This document shows positions 12,412 to 24,108 of a stretch of DNA of 64,000 nt, one piece after another. Source of the DNA: Lepas anatifera (Eukaryota; Arthropoda; Thecostraca; Lepadidae); the NCBI GenBank assembly GCA_034440635.1, contig JAOTON010002190.1, positions 221,501 through 285,500 of the forward strand. The letters are read 5' to 3'. Below the pieces are notes generated by a model. That model did not search any database. It saw nothing but the letters and a program-made list of their open reading frames with translations, and was not told the DNA's origin. Each line of letters opens with the position of its first letter. Position 1 is the first letter of the stretch. Position numbers and translations under genes: made by a program.

Positions 12412-12590
12412 GGGATGAGGTGGCTTAGTGGATAGTACTCTTTGTCTTCTAAGCCACCGGTCCCGGGTTCAAGTCCCGGCGGAGCCTCTGAATAAGTCGA
12501 TCTGATCCCAAAAATCCCTTCCAACAGGGTGAGAGTTGGCGACGCCGTATGACCCTGGCAGTTGGTGCGTCGTTAAACCACAACAATTAT

Positions 12591-12592
<2 letters not shown>
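12411..12592 (+). mobile_element. tRNA-derived SINE
   Basis: The head folds like a tRNA gene. An A box TGGCTTAGTGG lies at 12421-12431, an anticodon-arm stretch with TTCT (suggesting an Arg-TCT ancestor) follows, and the B box GGTTCAAGTCC is at 12466-12476. The tail contains GCAGTTGGTGCGTCGTTAAA and ends in TTATTATT. The same family occurs reversed at 18895-19113 and as a short tail at 18560-18642. Confidence 0.85.

Positions 12593-12593
<1 letters not shown>

Positions 12594-12635
<42 letters not shown>
12594..12635. repeat. (CT)n microsatellite
   Basis: Follows the SINE tail directly; its twin lies on the other side of the SINE. Confidence 0.9.
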
Positions 12636-12636
<1 letters not shown>

Positions 12637-13640
12637 AGTGAGGCCCGACTACCTTCGGGCCGGGCCTCACCAAGATACCTTTGGGCCTCACTCCCCTCCA
12701 CTCAGGAGAAACCCATTTCGCGTCACTTTTGACTGCAGCGAAATCGGCCGCCGGCTAGCCAGTGCTGACTGACTCTGCCGCCGTATTGCCTTTTGCCACC
12801 GAAGAGCAGCCTCAGATGGTTGAGTACACAATCAAGCCAGTAGAGAGCAAAGTATGGCTAAGAATGCTTGAAAAATATAATTTTAGTACATATCCTGGTT
12901 CGTGGTTAAGAGCTCTATCATTTTCATTTACACATTTCGGCTGAAATTCTCGCAATATAAGTGAACGCGCCTCCACCAATCAGAGGCCGCCATTCACTGG
13001 CTGTCGACTGCCTGCGGGGACAGAGGTTAGAGAGGTCACGCCGGGCATCGCTGGCGCCGAGTTCAAGCCGCGGTGGGAAGGGGTCGCGAGGCGGATGATA
13101 AAACCTACATGTTTGTGTTGGGAATGGTGGTGGTTGTGCCTGTTTTCAGACTGAGGAAGGGACATATGTGTAGGAGACATTCTGTGCACGTGGGTGGATA
13201 TATGGGCTAGACTTGGTGTCTGTGCAGTGTGCGATGTCGATATCATTGAAAAAAAACATGAGTTCATGAAATGATTTAGGGCTTGTGAATATACTTTTGT
13301 AGGCACCGATTTCAACGTACATACATGAAGCAGCTATGGAAATGTAGTCAATGATGTAGCTTTTCAAGACTTCTCAGCTGACACATAATTATTGGCAATG
13401 TAACACACACACACACACACAGTACATGTGACATACACGCCTAGCTGACATTTTATGCGTATGCAACACTCGGAAGTCTAAGGTGCTAAATAATAGTTTG
13501 AAGCGGAGGGATAACTAGTTCTGATCGTGTAAACAAGGAGTGTCTAATACAGATCACAGGCTTTACGAGGCAGCTAACTGAGTAGGTATCTATATTTCAA
13601 TGGCATAAACATCACTGTGTTCCTTTAGCGTGGGCAATTC
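12636..13640. other. Unassigned intergenic DNA
   Basis: Contains a short (CA)n near 13402-13420. No gene supported. Confidence 0.5.
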
Positions 13641-13648
13641 CCCTTTAC

Positions 13649-14089
13649 AGGGCATGTGGCACCTTGGTCGAATCCTGGAATTTAATGTAATTAGGCGTAC
13701 TTTTAGCTGAAAATAATGAAACCACTGATTAATTCTCTGAAAAATTTACAATAAGGTCAGTATTTTGATTTTTAAAATGCTCCTCTAGGAAAAGAAATAA
13801 ATACCTGCCTTTGGATGATGTCATGACCTGGCAACCACTACCACACTCAAAACGCTTCATGGGCTTCGATTGGCTGATGCTCATCGTGACATCAGCATAT
13901 GTCGTCACACCAGCAGCTCATAACAATGGCCGCCTTGGTACGAGAGGTACATTTCGGTTAGATTTTAGCTTTTTTCTACGGAAATATCGAGTTCCAAGAC
14001 AAATTATATATAGAGTACCGGGTTTTCCGACTTGCTTTAAAACTTGGCTATCTCACTTAAAATCACGTTATAGAGGTGCCACATTCCCT
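13649..14089. mobile_element. Second copy of the TTAA/AGGGAATG MITE, reversed
   Basis: 441 bp, termini AGGGCATGTGGCACCTT and GAGGTGCCACATTCCCT. TTAA stands at 14090-14093 and a mutated TTAC at 13645-13648. The interior matches the 3683-4125 copy in the other orientation, including the GACATCAGCATATGTCGTCAC region. Confidence 0.8.
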
Positions 14090-14093
14090 TTAA

Positions 14094-14416
14094 CATCCTT
14101 TCGATGCCGCCGCCACCCGGCCTCCAGGTAGCCAGAAACCAGTGTGCACTGTGCCAGAAACCATGCTACAATGTCCCGCTATTTATCTCCCGGGTGACGC
14201 CGCCTTTCCAGTTATTGTTTATCATTATCATTAGTAATCAACAAACGTGTACCGTTATATGATCACGACGTTCAACACCCAGCTTTCAAGTTATTCCTAA
14301 TTTTGTGGACTGAGGCAGAGGGTGACGCCACAAGTCGTGTCAAGCATTGCAAATGGTGAATCCTAGAAAACCTTTTACGTTGATTTTCAGGCAGACATTT
14401 TATTACTGACCAGGCA
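14094..14416. other. Unassigned DNA before a truncated LINE
   Basis: Nothing recognised. The LINE reading frame begins near its right edge, which therefore probably marks the LINE 5' truncation point. Confidence 0.4.
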
Positions 14417-16441
14417 TTGGTACAACGATGGGAGCGGACGCTTATGAAACATCAAGCAGCATCAGGCCAGTATAAATCCATTATCTCTTACTATATCAAG
14501 GTTCAATCTACCGAAAATCACCCCGCGAAACAATGTTTCGCCCACCCCGGACGTGTATCAAAAACTAATCGGACAACCTGGCCTCCATTTAACACGCGCA
14601 TTGACGGGGGATCTGAGCTACCTTCGCATTGACGGGGGGTGGGTACCCGCCCCCCTAAGATCTCGAGAACCACGGAAGGTAGCGAAAAACGGTAAACGGC
14701 GTTGGGCTACCCATCCACTTCTCCATCGAAAAAATTTGAACCATTTTTTTGTCAGGTCACATCTAAGGTCACGAGAGGTCAAAACATGCCGTCATAGGGA
14801 TAACATGTAAATTCAGTTTTTCGGCCATTACATCTGAACAAGAAAAGATAGAGAAAAACGACTTAAACTATATGAATCCTCTCAGCAAGCCGAATCGAAT
14901 AATATATAATTTGACCTTGCTAGGTCAGATCAAGGATTTAACCTGACCTGAGGTCAGGTCAGGGTCAAATTATATAAAATGCATATAATTAGAACCGCAA
15001 AGCCCAGGCGAGTCTAATGCAGCAGAAATAAATGCTCTATCACCATCCGTTACTGAGTTATTCCGTAAAAACCATTTTTCCATGTATTTCCAATGGAGAA
15101 GTCATGCCTCGTACCTGACCTTAGGTCATCGATATAAAAAATACCAGAACATATTTTAGAGAGCTCGGTGGGGCCATTATGTGATATGAGTTTCAATCGG
15201 ATAAGTTCACCCTGCTCTGACTTATGCTATCTTAAACTTTTTTTTTAGGTCGGGTCACTTGACCTGTACTGGTGACCTGACCTGAGATGACCTAACCTAA
15301 AAATTTTCACAGAAGTTGTAAAAATGATGAGGAAAAAGGTATGCCAAGTACGGCGGCACTGCGCGCCGCCGTTTTTCTGCTATCTCCGGAAATACCCGGG
15401 GAGGGGCGGGTACCCGCCCCCGTCAATGCGCGTGTTAAGAATAGAGTAGCTCAGACCCTGGAAACCCTGAACCTTGCGATCCCAGAAGCCATAGGCAAAC
15501 CCCCACTCTCCCGTTTTTGGACTCGCAAACAGCCCAAAGTCGAGTTTCTTTTCACCACACGCAAAGACAACCTCACCACAGAGGACGTCTCCCAGAAATT
15601 CTTAGAGTTCCAGTCTAACAACACTGGCAAAACCTTCATTTTCACAGACGGCTCTAAAATAGGCGAAAAAGTAGGCCTCGGCATCTGGGGGCAAAATGTT
15701 TGCCTCAAAAAAAGACTTCCGGTCAACTGCTCAATCTTTACTGCCGAGGTTGTCGCCATTCTAGATACACTAGTCCTGATTAGAACCCTAAATATTAATT
15801 CAGCCGTCATCTGTTCAGACTCTAAATCTGTCTTGCAAGCTATCAATAACGTAGTCAACCCCAGCCATCACGTAATAGCAGACATCCAGAAGGGTATCGA
15901 CGATATCCCAGATGTCTCTTTTCTTTGGATCCCCGGCCACTGCAAAATTCTCGGAAATGAAAAAACCGACGAACAGGCCAAAAAGTCTCTAGAACTCAGA
16001 GAGGTAGCACCTCTCAAATGGTCTGGAGACGATAGCAAAGCTCTCCTCCAGAACCATATCCGGAAGTACATCCAAAATGACTGGACCACTAACCACAGCG
16101 CCCATTTATTCCACATAAAGCCTAACATCGGCTACTGGCCCAGCTCCAACCAAAACAGTCGTCGGCGTGAGGTCATCCTGACCAGACTCAGAAGCGGACA
16201 CACCAAATTAAATGCCTATGGGCGTGTAGGTACCTGTGGTACCTGCTCTGCCATGGAAAATAACTACCATATCCTCATCGACTGTCCCCAGCACGATGCC
16301 CATAGGCAGCCCATGCTAGATTATTGCCGCATCAGAAATATCCCAGTAAACCTTTCCACTCTTCTCGGCAATGATCACCCTGAGCTGCTGAACAAGCTCT
16401 TTACATTCCTGAAGGCTACTAGGCTCGAGAGCTTTATCTGA
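14417..16441 (+). pseudogene. 3' part of a LINE ORF2 (RT tail, RNase H, zinc knuckle) split by a TTAA element
   Basis: The left piece (14417-14592) encodes the region between RT and RNase H. The right piece (15439-16441) continues in the same frame once the 842-bp element and one TTAA are disregarded. The right piece has an RNase H domain with all four acidic positions visible: FTDGS, FTAEVVAI, CSDSKS and GNEKTDEQA. The WIPGH motif is also there. Near the C-terminus is a CCHC-like finger, CGTCSAMENNYHILIDC. An RNase H after the RT points to I/Jockey-group non-LTR elements. The 5' end is missing (5' truncation is usual for LINEs), but the frame itself is not degraded. A start at 15341 would be an artefact lying in the inserted element. 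Confidence 0.85.
14593..15434. mobile_element. TTAA-flanked AGGTCA-rich MITE, copy A
   Basis: 842 bp between TTAA at 14589-14592 and 15435-15438. Inverted ends read CACGCGCATTGACGGGGG and CCCCCGTCAATGCGCGTG. The interior holds many AGGTCA/TGACCT half-sites, including an everted TGACCTGAGGTCA followed by another AGGTCA near 14945-14965. No coding. Close relatives are at 25324-26129, 29173-29999 and 53290-54128. Confidence 0.9.
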
Positions 16442-16900
16442 ACATACCAAACAAACGTTTATGGTGGCAGGTATTAAAAATACCTGCATCCGAAGAGCAC
16501 CCCTCATATAATAACTACCAATTACACTTTAGACGTCCCCCTGACAAATTTCAACAATAGGCGCTTCAAACTAGGCTTTAACTGTCTGGTCCTAAGGTAT
16601 GGTAGACTCAGAATAACTAACCAACTAACCCTAACTAACCATCCGTTCATGTTTGCTAACCAACTAACCCTAACTTAAGGACTACTTAACTACTAACCAT
16701 ATCTAAGACTCACAACTAACCAACTCACACCCCTCCCTATCACTCTATCTGTTCTACTACCCTTCTCTCTTCCTCTATGCGGCGGCTACCCAGCCAGAGA
16801 GGGTGCTGTAACCTCACCTCCTGGTCGCAGGATAAACACCCGCGGCATCACGTCATGGTGCTTGCGGGTGTTTCTAATTACCCAAAATTATTATTTTTCA
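16442..16900 (+). mobile_element. 3' UTR of the LINE
   Basis: Follows the LINE stop codon. It contains repeated CTAACTAACCAACTAACC motifs and ends about 16890-16900 in a TTATTATTTTT tail. No duplication could be set because the LINE is 5'-truncated with an unclear left edge. Confidence 0.45.
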
Positions 16901-18546
16901 ATGGAGGAACTCGAGTAACGTAAGCAGAACGGTCATTCGATAACAAGGAACAAAATTAAAAAAAACTAATACTTACGCTGGCAATTCTCTTCACGTACCC
17001 CAGGCTCGGCATCTCTGCCGTAGCAATCCCCTTCCCTCGCAAGTGTTGCTACACTTCGCGACCCATTCCTTGAAATAAGCTTCGCCCCTTTGTTCTGCGA
17101 CATTAAAGTAAACACCCCTCCCGGCAAATTCTCCCCCACACTTTAGAGGCGGGCAAAGGTGCTTTGCACAGAACGCCTTATAAAAAGCCCTTACCTACCC
17201 TTGGAGTTTATTGGGAGAGGCTACATTTTTTAGTGTGTTCAAATTGCAAGGAGCCCCCTTCCCTCTCGTGAAACTGGAGGTGTTCAAGATGCCCAGATTT
17301 TGGACACATATGTCTATATATTAATATATATATATATATATATATGAAAATGTGGCCCGCTAAAACTCGCTGGTACTTTCAACGCCGGACGCGGGGTGGA
17401 CTCTGGTGTGAAATACTCGACGAGTCTGACCTCCAAATTCAAACATCGAGAGGCCAGTGATGGAAAGAATGGTACCGCCCTCTCTCGCTTCTACAAAAAA
17501 ATGATGTTTCCAAATATGTTTCAGAATTTGTTAGACATCAATAAATATGCGGTAACAGTGGGCCATACTGTTCCGATCACGGATCACCCTTCTAAGAAAA
17601 ATAAGCCTAAACAGAAGAATAGTGCCAATATGTACAGAAACGGAGCCAGTACGATTTTTTATTATAAATTTTGTTCAAGTTGCTCCTAGTACCCACGTTT
17701 GCTGGAGTCGAAGTCTCACTAAAGTCATCAAGGGACTTGTCACGGATACCCCGACCTCACCACCCGAACGAGTAACTCCCTTAATGGAGGGTTAATTTAG
17801 AAACCAAAATTTAACCTCCCACAAAGCACAGGGACGGCCGCCCCGCTCAGGTCACCCTCTCACCAATCAGTTGCCAGCCGACCTACGTTGGGTAAACTAT
17901 TGAGCGCCGGAGCGTTTCAGGGGAACCAATCCCAAGCCTGGACATGCACTGTCACTGCATGTGTCTGAGCAGCGGGCCGGAGCTCAACGGTCTACCAGTA
18001 TTGTCGAAATGATTACCCAAATATGACTAATAGGCATGGAACAGATCGTAAAAGACAATACAGAGAAGCCGAAAGATGCTTGAAGAAAAATTAGTTGAAA
18101 ACAAAAAGCACGGCCACTTTTTTAACCAGATTTATGGTTTAATTTTGCAAATAGCTTGAACTAGAATTTGATACAGACCGGTCTTTACAGGTCCGTTGAA
18201 AGCCTTTAGACGTTGATAGGTTTTGGAGTGCTGATGCAAGGGCCATGATTATAAGTCTGGCCACATGACTGAAAATTTGAGATTTGACCAGCCTTATTCT
18301 GACGAAGGGCTGTGCCCGAATATGTAATCTAAGTGCATCGTATATCCAGGATTCAAGGAGACAGGCCAGTATATACTTTGTCAACTTGAAAGCTTTTAGA
18401 TTATAAGTAGGTATATGTTTCAACGTGGCTCGGAGAATAACTGAAAATCCGATGGCCATCCATAGTTTCCAAAACGATAATCAATATCGTGTTCTGCAAG
18501 GTCTGTCAAAACATGCATCAGTTCTCGTTGTCGACAAGCCAATTCT
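16901..18546. other. Unassigned intergenic DNA
   Basis: A short (AT)n tract lies near 17322-17344. The open stretch at 17396-17689 has no recognisable motif or splice context and was not called. Confidence 0.5.
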
Positions 18547-18559
18547 AAAACTGGTCCTT

Positions 18560-18642
18560 AAATATTGTTGGGGTTTAACGACGCACCAACTGCCAGGGCC
18601 ATAAAACTGGGTCATAAAACAGGGTCATAAAACGGCGTCGCT
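18560..18642 (-). mobile_element. 5'-truncated SINE tail
   Basis: 83 bp matching only the 3' end of the SINE family (TTGGGGTTTAACGACGCACC), flanked by exact 13-bp repeats AAAACTGGTCCTT at 18547-18559 and 18643-18655. This is a textbook target-primed insertion. Confidence 0.85.
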
Positions 18643-18894
18643 AAAACTGGTCCTTGTTCATACCTTATAGAACTGTAGGTAGTTAGAGTCATCTGAAAAA
18701 AGAGTTTGAAAACTAAATATCGACCCCAGAGTAAAAAAAGAACACCTGAAAAATTTTAATGGGAGCCCAAATTACAGATAGATGTTTCCCAGAGGAGAAT
18801 CCTGTTGGGACCAAGCTGAGGGTATGCAATACGGCATTTGTCCAGCATTTCCTCAGTAATGTATATAAAAAACGTTTTAAATATCTCGGTAGTG

Positions 18895-19113
18895 TCACAA
18901 TAATAATAATAATAATAGTAATAACAATTGTTGGGGTTTAACGACGCACCAACTGCCAAGGTCATACGGTGTCACCAACTCTTGCCCTGTTGGGAGGGAT
19001 AAATCCCAAATTTGGGGGATCAGATCCCCTTTATTCAGAGGCTGCGCCAGGACTTGAACCCGGGACCGGTGGCTTAGAAGACAAGCATGTTATCCACTAA
19101 GCCACCCATCCCG
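18895..19113 (-). mobile_element. Full-length tRNA-derived SINE, reversed
   Basis: Carries the A and B boxes in reverse complement (CCACTAAGCCA near 19094; GGACTTGAACC near 19050). The tail is (AAT)n, at its low-coordinate end. Exact 10-bp target duplications CTCGGTAGTG flank it at 18885-18894 and 19114-19123. It matches the copy at 12411-12592. Confidence 0.9.
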
Positions 19114-19123
19114 CTCGGTAGTG

Positions 19124-21780
19124 CTGTTTTGACCAAAAATCTTCCAGAAAATCTGCATGCCTGCTCTCGAACACAAATGCACTTTACACGGCTTTTTAAA
19201 CGGCACAGCACTGCAGAGCGCAGGCAAAGGTGTGGCGATACCAGGGATAATTTTTTGGAGAGCGAATGATTAGATATGGCTGCATCACGAAAACCTGTAA
19301 CTTGTTTCTGACAGCGGCCTGCGTTCTTTTAAAAACACTTAATCCAATGGGGTGCTAAAATAACGTCTGATTTGGTGTTTTCCCAAGAGCGCGAGTTGTT
19401 ATCAGAAAGGAGTTACAGCTTTTCGCGCTGTAGCCTTTCACACCATTGCCCCCCTCCCCCAGTACATCCCTGACATCGCCGCCGTCTGTGCGTTTGCTGT
19501 GCCGTGCTGTGGCCTTTAAATTACTGTGAAAATCGCACTACAGCGTGTAAGTAAAATATGCAGGAAGTCCTGCCTGCAGTATTGTATAATGAGTATTTTT
19601 ACGATGTCCATTTTTTAAAGAAGCTACTTGGATTATTCGCTGAATTGAGCTGTGCATCAGCTGAAGTCACGTGCCTACAGTCCCTCCCTGGGGTCCCCCG
19701 ATCTGCATCTGCCCTCGTCGGCGTCGGCTGATGGCTCCGTGATCCATTTTTAGGCCACTGGCCGCCACGCTGTTAGGTTTGCTTTGCTACCCTCGGGCAG
19801 GCCATGTGATGCTTGTAAAGCGTGCCGGTGACGTGCCTGAGTTCATTCCACAGACATCGTGTGCTAGGAAGTGTCAAGTAAGTGAAACAGTGTTGTAGGT
19901 GTTAACTTGCCCGGTAGCTCTGTTGCAGTAACTCTACATATGATGCAGCTCTATATCTTGAATATATAGCCGAGATGTAGAGCTACCACATATGCACAGA
20001 TTACCGTGTATATCATAATATTTATACACGGTGTTCTCTATTCTCTATACCTAAGCTTCAATTCTCTAATTCTAATCTAATTCTCTATACCTAAGCTTCA
20101 AAGAGAGGAAACTGGTGCCACAAGAAAGATAGCACAAAATACTGTCAAGTGCCTGCAAGTCATACGAGTTTGCATTTATTCTCAAAACTGCAGCAGAAAT
20201 AAATTTGATCGACAACGTAATGACCTAAATAACCATACATATGAAAGTGGAATACCAAATTACCTCCAACATTTTTATTGGCCCTCCTAAGATCTGCAAA
20301 GCAGCAGATTGCATCAGCAGAGCAACCCACAGTAAATGCAGCTTCACTGGAGAGTGAGCGATCAGTTGAAAAATATCGCAAGTGCGCCAAGACAACAGGA
20401 GCAGCGGCCCGCGGCACAGAAACTGCACGTGAATTTATGAAAAAACATTTTACTTTCAAACATATGAGTTCTGTCGGTGTAAGGTGCTCTTTTCGAAAAA
20501 TGAATTCCCTCGAAAGTTGGGGGGGGGCAACGCCCCCACGTTGTTAAAGTGGGAGGGGCAGCTGCCCCCACTTCCTCCCCAGCCCCCCCGTCCCTGTCTT
20601 CTCCCCATCTTTTTGCTCGAGAGATATGTAAAGAGGGTCACATTAGCCTAAAAATGTCATTTTTGTACTTTGCACGTGCATAGTGCGTGTGCAATGTGCA
20701 ATTTCAAGCAGTGAGGTTCGGGGATGGTTCGGGTGGTACCCTTGTAATGAGCAATGGGTCAAATATCCAGTTAAGTGAAGCTCAAGTAACAGCTGGGGAA
20801 TATTTTCATTATCCGGTAAGGTATTAGGCCATTCTTGCACGTGCAGTTTACATCCCCGCTGCTCAAAGACCCATGGGTGCGTGGAGTAATCATACAGGTG
20901 TAGGACGGCCCCATCTTCACTGTTTCGTATGACACCCATGAAAGAAATATCGGAGCTATGTCCAGGTTCCCCATGTTAAATTTGATAACTTCACTATTTT
21001 TTAAACTATTTTTGGATGCCCAGATGAGAGTACCTGGTGTGTGGAATTAGTACAGAATGACAGAATACGACTGCCGCTGTATTATGCACGAGAGAATCAA
21101 AACTAAAGCAACAACTTTTCTGGCTCTTACGAGTGTAAAGAAAACGATAGGAGGCAAATTCTGAGAAATATGGCTGCATATGAAGCACTAACGACGATGC
21201 ACTTCAGCCAACACATTTATGTAGATTCACGCAGGTAGCAGGGAGAGAATGCAAACAAATTAAGCCGAGGTCCGATTTATTTGGAGGGGATGTCACCTGA
21301 TCCACGAGTGAGGGGGGGGTAAAAGAAGCACGGAAAACCCTCCTCCCACCGAAACACACGGTGAAACAACAGTGGAACACCGCCGGCACTGCGTGGTGGG
21401 GGCTGGCCGCGGCTACAAGCAGCCAGGGGCCATGGAGGGGGGACGAGGCTGTTGATACTTTGTTTGCGCGTGAGTGCTATGATTTCCTCGACTACAGCTG
21501 TTCCAGTTATTAGCAGTGTTAGAGCAGCGTGAGAGGTGAATAGCTTTCGGTTGATAAGTTGATATATGGGGTAACCATACGGCGTGCGATGCAAGACTAA
21601 AATTGGAAATAGCGGAGTTCCAACCAAATCGCACAAAATAGAGCGCAGGTCAAATACGCTAATGAATAAGTATCACGCAAGGTCGGTATGACTTTAAGTT
21701 ATGTTCCCAACATATCCGAAGCACCAAGAACCTGTCCAGCCTTGAAGTTAAACCGTTAACAAAGTATTTGTATACTTTTC
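19124..21780. other. Unassigned intergenic DNA
   Basis: No supported gene. It includes a short duplicated TTCTCTATACCTAAGCTTCA near 20038-20101. A G/C-run patch at 20517-20600 looks like a MITE fragment but lacks confirmed ends. Confidence 0.45.
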
Positions 21781-21789
21781 TTTTAAATG

Positions 21790-22430
21790 CATTTAAGGTC
21801 AAACTAGGTCAGTTAGTCGGGTTACATGGGTCGTTTCAGGTCTAAGGCACGAATAATAGTGCGAAATATGTGGTAGGTAAGTGATAAGCTTTCATTTGGC
21901 ATCCATATTAGCTATGTAGCGTATCCGCACGAAAGGTTCTTCCAATGAACGTTTTGTTCTAGGTGATGACCTCTGTGACCTGTTACTTAATCTGAGTTAC
22001 AAAGAAAACTACCCATGACCGGTTAGCTTATACCCTGAGTATTACCCAGTGAGAAAAAGGAAATAGTACGTCCATAAGTTCTTATTTTAAAGAAAAATTA
22101 ACAAAGTCACCAGGTCAAAACTGGACCTGAGGTCAAAGCTTTTATCTTTATTTTATGGCCCTTTGTAGGTATGTTCTGTCCATTTATACCTATTTTGATT
22201 AATTTCGATAAGCAGCCTTTAAGATACAAAATTGTTTCTGCTTCAATGTTTGCGTTGACCTGGAAACTTTGATAGCCTCTAGCTGGTGACCTCTTTGACC
22301 TTGGAATCTGAAAATGGACCCATATTTTTATTGTGTTTAGGGAACCTAGGGTACAAAATCTGGTGGAAATCTGAGGGGTCATGGTGAACTTTTTGGTGCC
22401 TACCTAGACGATTTGTCCTTGAATGACCCA
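21790..22430. repeat. AGGTCA/TGACCT-rich repeat fragment
   Basis: Contains clustered half-sites (AAGGTCAAACTAGGTCA, CTGACCT-type motifs, ACCAGGTCA) like the TTAA families nearby, but no TTAA-bounded inverted ends were found. Probably a diverged relative. Confidence 0.45.
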
Positions 22431-23130
22431 CATATGTACTTGCACATAGCTATGAAAAGCTGTGCCTACTCCTTCTGCTCTGTGTAATACATTCGCTGAA
22501 TCAGCGCGTCTTGTCACTAGAAAATGAAGGATTGATCTCTCGCATCCATATGCCACGGCCTTGACTCCCATAGCCCAGACACGCCAATAGTCATTCATCC
22601 ACGTGCCTTCGTTGGAGACAACGATGTTTGTTTTAAGATAACATCAGAAGCGTTTCAAGGCAAACACAAACAACACACCTCCCAAAAATGCGATGCTGGG
22701 CGTGCTACGCCATGGACCATTCTGCAAACCATTTCCATAAATGGTATCACCTCAGAGTCGATATGGATAATCAGGCGCTGGGTCTTCCCCTGGTATTTCT
22801 GCTGGGTCAGTTGGGTCCCGTCGGCCGGCGAAGTCGCCTGTGTTTCTCCGCTGTGGAAGGGCGTCCACCGATCGGAAACGACGATTGGATGTAAAGCGAG
22901 GTATGTAAAGATGTTCGCGTGGGCTGAATCACCGACTGACTTGTCTTAAAGTATTTTGCGCCTTCAAGTATTATCGTAGGCACTCCCTGATTTTTCCATT
23001 AGGCATGGGTGTGCCTGAGGAATTTACCGAAGGTAGAAGTGTGCCTAAATTTTGGAACGTCAGAGCAGGGGCATTCTACCCTTAGACGACCAAGAATTGA
23101 TGCATCTACATCCATTTCCTTTGAGTTTTG
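22431..23130. other. Unassigned DNA between repeats
   Basis: An open stretch at 22688-22894 has no recognised motif. Nothing supported. Confidence 0.4.
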
Positions 23131-23134
23131 TTAA

Positions 23135-24104
23135 CCTCGCCCACCGGGGGCCATCGATGGCCCCTAAGGTTTTTCCGGGATAGCAGAAAACGACGAAGCG
23201 CAGCACCGTGGTTGAGGGCTCACCTCTCACTGCATCATTTTCCCATCATCCCTGAAATTTTTCCCGGGTCACCCAAGGTCAGGTCACCAGACGAGGTCAA
23301 CCAAGGTCACCACTTCAACTTTAGAGCTCTGTAAGAGCTACATTTCAAAGTCGATCGATTTGAAACTTCATACACTTCATGCCCCTCCAGGGTCTAGGTG
23401 TATATCCGGGATGTTTAGATTTCGTGCCCTGAGGTCAGGTCACGAGGCGACCTCTCCCATTGGAAAGCATGGGGAAAAGCTGTTTCTGATATAAAAGCCA
23501 CAAAAATGATTGAAAATACTCAGACTGCTCAGAACAGCGTTTTTGGACACCCTTTCACGGATCCAAGGGTCTATTTGCTTTGACTTTTCCAAGGTCATTC
23601 AAGGTCACCAGAGGTCAAAACAGTATTTTGACAATAACTTTTGACCTAATTAAACTAGAGCGGTGAAACAATCACTATCGTGTTTGTCTTGTACTGGCTT
23701 TCATTTGATATACGGCAAGGTCACTTTTGACCTTTCGTGACCTCAAGTCATGTTAGGTCACGAGGTGGCCTCTGGGGTCAACCACTGGCGGGAGGTCTTT
23801 ATGTTCCACATAGCGGAAAAGTACTGGTAATTTCTATCAAATGTACTTATCGGGCCTCAATAGCTCTAATGATATAAGAGTTATGCCCAGTTTGCTTAAT
23901 CATTGCATATTTGAGTGAAAATAGCCGATCTTGACCTAATTTGATCTCTGGAGGTCAAACCATTGACCCGAGTACTAAAACATGCGAAGTAATTTCTTAC
24001 GAATTCACGCGAGCTTTCCATTGCACTTTGCGTTTTGCTAACGCCCATATTTTGGTTGGGGGGCCATTGTCCCCGGTGGGGTGAAGGTGGCGCCGCCCGG
24101 GGGG
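23135..24104. mobile_element. Intact TTAA-flanked AGGTCA-rich element, second family
   Basis: 970 bp between TTAA at 23131-23134 and 24105-24108. The left end begins CCTCGCCCACCGGGGGCCAT and the right end is a looser complement. By eye it holds about sixteen AGGTCA or TGACCT half-sites in direct and inverted arrangement. It is the uninterrupted partner of 96-3327. No transposase. Confidence 0.8.
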
Positions 24105-24108
24105 TTAA

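Noticed and set aside
12411..12490. Functional tRNA-Arg gene
   Set aside because: A and B boxes are present, but the sequence is the head of a repeated SINE with a shared non-tRNA body and TTATT tail, and the acceptor stem is not maintained.
15341..15438. ATG at 15341 as start of the RNase H protein
   Set aside because: These bases are the terminus of the inserted TTAA element; the LINE frame begins to the left of that element.
16600..16720. CTAACTAACC repeats as interstitial telomere sequence
   Set aside because: The motif is irregular and lies in the LINE 3' UTR; it does not match a tandem CCTAA array.
17396..17689. 97-residue open frame at 17.4 kb
   Set aside because: No motif, splice context or composition signal beyond an open frame.
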